A stretch of DNA of 6,555 nt from Acidobacteriota bacterium (GTDB lineage Bacteria; Acidobacteriota; Blastocatellia; RBC074). Position 1 is the first letter of the stretch. Each line of letters opens with the position of its first letter. The notes under the pieces are model-generated. The model saw only the letters and a list, made by a program, of their open reading frames with translations. It had not been told where the DNA came from and searched no databases. Both the position numbers and the translations under genes were made by a program. This document shows positions 5,324 through 6,555 of the stretch, piece after piece. The DNA lies in NCBI GenBank assembly GCA_013140935.1, contig JABFSD010000856.1:1-6555 (forward strand), read 5' to 3'.

Positions 5324-6178
5324 ATGAAACAAAATGTTTTGACGCGCCTGCGTAATCGGCGCACCCATCGCCCCCTCTTGCGGCAACAGTTGCGCGCCCT
5401 TGTGACGACTGCCGCCATCGAGGCCCATCACTTTGAAGTCACGCGCTTTCCCATTCGTCTATCCAAACTGCCGCGCGCCTTCGACGGACTCAAACTCGCA
5501 CAGCTTTCCGACATCCATCACAGCCCGTTCTTGAGCGAAGCTGAAATCCTGCAAGCGGTGCATTACACCAACGCCTTGCAACCCGATTTGATCGCGCTCA
5601 CAGGCGATTACATATCGCACTCGCCCGAATACATTCCCGGGGTAACGCGCGCTCTCGGTGAATTGCGTGCGCCCCTCGGCGTGTTCGCCATTCTCGGCAA
5701 TCACGACCACTGGACGGACGGCGAGCGCATGGCCGCCGCCTTGCGCGACGCAGGCATTACCGTACTCATCAACGAACACGTCACCGTTCACCATCAGGAT
5801 GCCCACATCAAGTTGCTCGGCATTGACGACATGGTGGTCAAGCGCGACGACCTCGCGGCGGCGCTCGTGGGTACGACGGAAGACGAGACGCGCATCCTGC
5901 TCTCGCACAACCCCGCGATCATCCGCGAAGCCGCCCGCGCCAAAATTGATCTCGTGTTGTCAGGCCATACGCATGGCGGACAAATCAACTGGCGCTTGCT
6001 CACCGGACGCCCCGAACGACGACGTTGGCTGCAACGTCGCAGCCGTCGTTTATTGCGCGGTTATGCGGCAGTGGACGATACGCAAATTTATGTGAATCGC
6101 GGATTGGGTACGGTGGTGGTGCCGTTGCGCTATGGCTGTTCGCCGGAGATTACGTTAATGGAATTGCAGGCGACTTAA
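5324..6178 (+). CDS. Calcineurin-like metallophosphoesterase, YkuE/YaeI/LpxG type
   Basis: A 284-residue protein (MKQNVLTRLRNRR start). Metal-site motifs appear in canonical order: DIHH (63-66), GDY (94-96), GNHDHW (125-130), LSHNP (193-197) and GHTHGGQ (214-220), followed by YVNRGLGTVVVPLRYG and PEITLMEL typical of the family end. Relatives are two-metal phosphodiesterases; characterised ones act on UDP-diacylglucosamine (LpxG) or membrane-linked nucleotides, so a lipid A or cell-envelope role is possible but unproven. Relatives often have an N-terminal membrane helix; here the first 45 residues are basic and not a clear helix. An Arg-rich stretch (about 229-245, RPERRRWLQRRSRRLLR) may contact membrane lipid. 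I chose ATG 5324 because GGGAGAG is well placed and the in-frame ATG 5264 would translate through the leader hairpin with no good binding site. The upstream promoter suggests a single-gene unit. Confidence 0.93.
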   Translation: MKQNVLTRLRNRRTHRPLLRQQLRALVTTAAIEAHHFEVTRFPIRLSKLPRAFDGLKLAQLSDIHHSPFLSEAEILQAVHYTNALQPDLIALTGDYISHSPEYIPGVTRALGELRAPLGVFAILGNHDHWTDGERMAAALRDAGITVLINEHVTVHHQDAHIKLLGIDDMVVKRDDLAAALVGTTEDETRILLSHNPAIIREAARAKIDLVLSGHTHGGQINWRLLTGRPERRRWLQRRSRRLLRGYAAVDDTQIYVNRGLGTVVVPLRYGCSPEITLMELQAT

Positions 6179-6184
6179 CGATGT

Positions 6185-6220
6185 GAGCGATGAGAGTTAT
6201 GAGAGTCATAGGAGCAATGG
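6185..6220. repeat. Degenerate 9-bp tandem repeat, left flank of the palindromic island
   Basis: Four units in register: GAGCGATGA, GAGTTATGA, GAGTCATAG, GAGCAATGG, then a fading GACAATG. The consensus is the reverse complement of the unit on the right side (CCATAGCTC = GAGCTATGG reversed). It begins 6 bases after the phosphoesterase stop. Confidence 0.65.
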
Positions 6221-6259
6221 GACAATGCTTAGAAACGGCTCGAAATTAAGAGTGCCATT

Positions 6260-6367
6260 TCACCGCAGAGGCGCAGAGGCTTTCGCGGAGTTACCGCAGA
6301 GGAGAAAAGAAATTTCTTTTCCTCTTCTCTGCGGTAACTCCGCGAGACCTCTGTGCCTCTGCGGTGA
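6260..6367. repeat. 108-bp near-perfect inverted repeat (CACCGCAGAGG family)
   Basis: The left arm (6260-6312) begins TCACCGCAGAGGCGCAGAGG and the right arm (6313-6367) ends in its complement. Arms match except for one substitution (G/A), a small mismatch at CTT/TC and three extra bases in the right arm; the centre is AAATTT with no loop. Each arm holds two nested copies of ACCGCAGAG. I recall CACCGCAGAGGCGCAGAG-type sequence as a dispersed repeat in many environmental bacteria. As RNA it would form a very long hairpin and, with TTTTATTTT at 6383-6391, probably ends transcription of the phosphoesterase gene. Confidence 0.9.
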
Positions 6368-6410
6368 GCGGCGATTTGGCAGTTTTATTTTCGGGTCAAT
6401 CCTTAATCTC

Positions 6411-6455
6411 CCCATAGCTCCCATAGCTCCCATAGCTCCCATAGCTCCCATAGCT
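6411..6455. repeat. Perfect 9-bp tandem repeat, five copies of CCCATAGCT
   Basis: Five identical contiguous copies of CCCATAGCT, ending CTAATG. Identity of all units suggests recent expansion by slippage. The array ends 38 bases before the start codon of the next gene. Confidence 0.95.
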
Positions 6456-6480
6456 CTAATGATTCCTATTCAACTTTTTA

Positions 6481-6486
6481 GAGAGG
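6481..6486 (+). promoter_or_regulatory. Ribosome binding site of the last gene
   Basis: GAGAGG is 7 bases upstream of ATG 6494, identical to the site used by the YcxB-like gene at 228-233. It fixes the start of the truncated last gene. Confidence 0.7.
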
Positions 6487-6493
6487 CAAAATC

Positions 6494-6555
6494 ATGACGA
6501 AACGAACCTGGCTTATCATTACGTTGGCAATCACCGTGGCGACGTTCACCGTCAC
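6494..6555 (+). CDS. N-terminus of an exported or membrane protein (3' partial)
   Basis: Twenty full codons are visible: MTKRTWLIITLAITVATFTV, running off the window. A short positive N-terminus (K3, R4) followed by an uninterrupted hydrophobic run is a signal peptide or first membrane helix. GAGAGG is well placed 7 bases upstream. Nothing of the mature protein can be seen, so no function is proposed. It lies just after the palindromic repeat island, whose tandem repeat could sit in its promoter region. Confidence 0.7.
   Translation, partial: MTKRTWLIITLAITVATFTV

Noticed and set aside
6411..6455. CRISPR array
   Set aside because: Units of 9 bases are contiguous without spacers, so this is a tandem repeat.
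6183..6497. 104-codon + frame and 63-codon - frame in the repeat island
   Set aside because: Both are translations of the palindrome and the 9-mers (IAP or MGA repeats), which give open frames because 9 is a multiple of 3.

Overview
The window looks like a chromosomal segment from an acidobacterium, probably of the Blastocatellia type. The strongest sign is the first partial gene, whose C-terminal half has the pattern of the acidobacterial VWFA-related family. Moderate-to-high GC genes separated by AT-richer spacers, a dispersed 'CACCGCAGAGG' type repeat and PIN-toxin debris fit that picture. The assignment is inference from gene families; no rRNA or tRNA is present. All genes I support read on the + strand.

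Layout. (1) 1-2399: the 3' end of a VWA-like gene overlaps (ATGA) a small two-helix membrane gene with a YcxB-like C-terminal domain. A 59-nt gap separates this from a 507-residue AAA+ ATPase with two intact P-loops, closed by a hairpin terminator. (2) 2400-2786: an AT-rich spacer whose last 200 bases contain an 18-bp stem, paired throughout when G-U wobbles are allowed on the + strand. This could be a leader or a small structured RNA. (3) 2787-4503: a 548-residue beta-propeller-like protein without a visible signal peptide, with two 11-bp palindromes inside its coding sequence, followed by a textbook intrinsic terminator. (4) 4545-5183: a wrecked toxin-antitoxin-like locus: a 52-codon first gene that is still open, and a PIN-domain (VapC-like) toxin broken by two stop codons and a frameshift. 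Its four acidic active-site codons remain. (5) 5155-6178: a metallophosphoesterase of the YkuE/YaeI/LpxG type, probably expressed from a promoter whose -10 box is built into the stop codon of the dead toxin, with a leader hairpin just before its ribosome binding site. (6) 6185-6456: a composite palindromic repeat island. A 108-bp near-perfect inverted repeat is flanked by 9-bp tandem repeats in opposite orientations. (7) 6494-end: the first 20 codons of a gene for an exported or membrane protein.

How they work together: the first three genes may form one functional unit (surface or stress VWA protein, membrane partner, ATPase), but only the first two are translationally coupled. The propeller and phosphoesterase genes look like independent transcription units. 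Nothing here is a clear known defence system. The most unusual items are the repeat island, the possible structured RNA at 2587-2775, the two-P-loop ATPase and the toxin fossil supplying a promoter.
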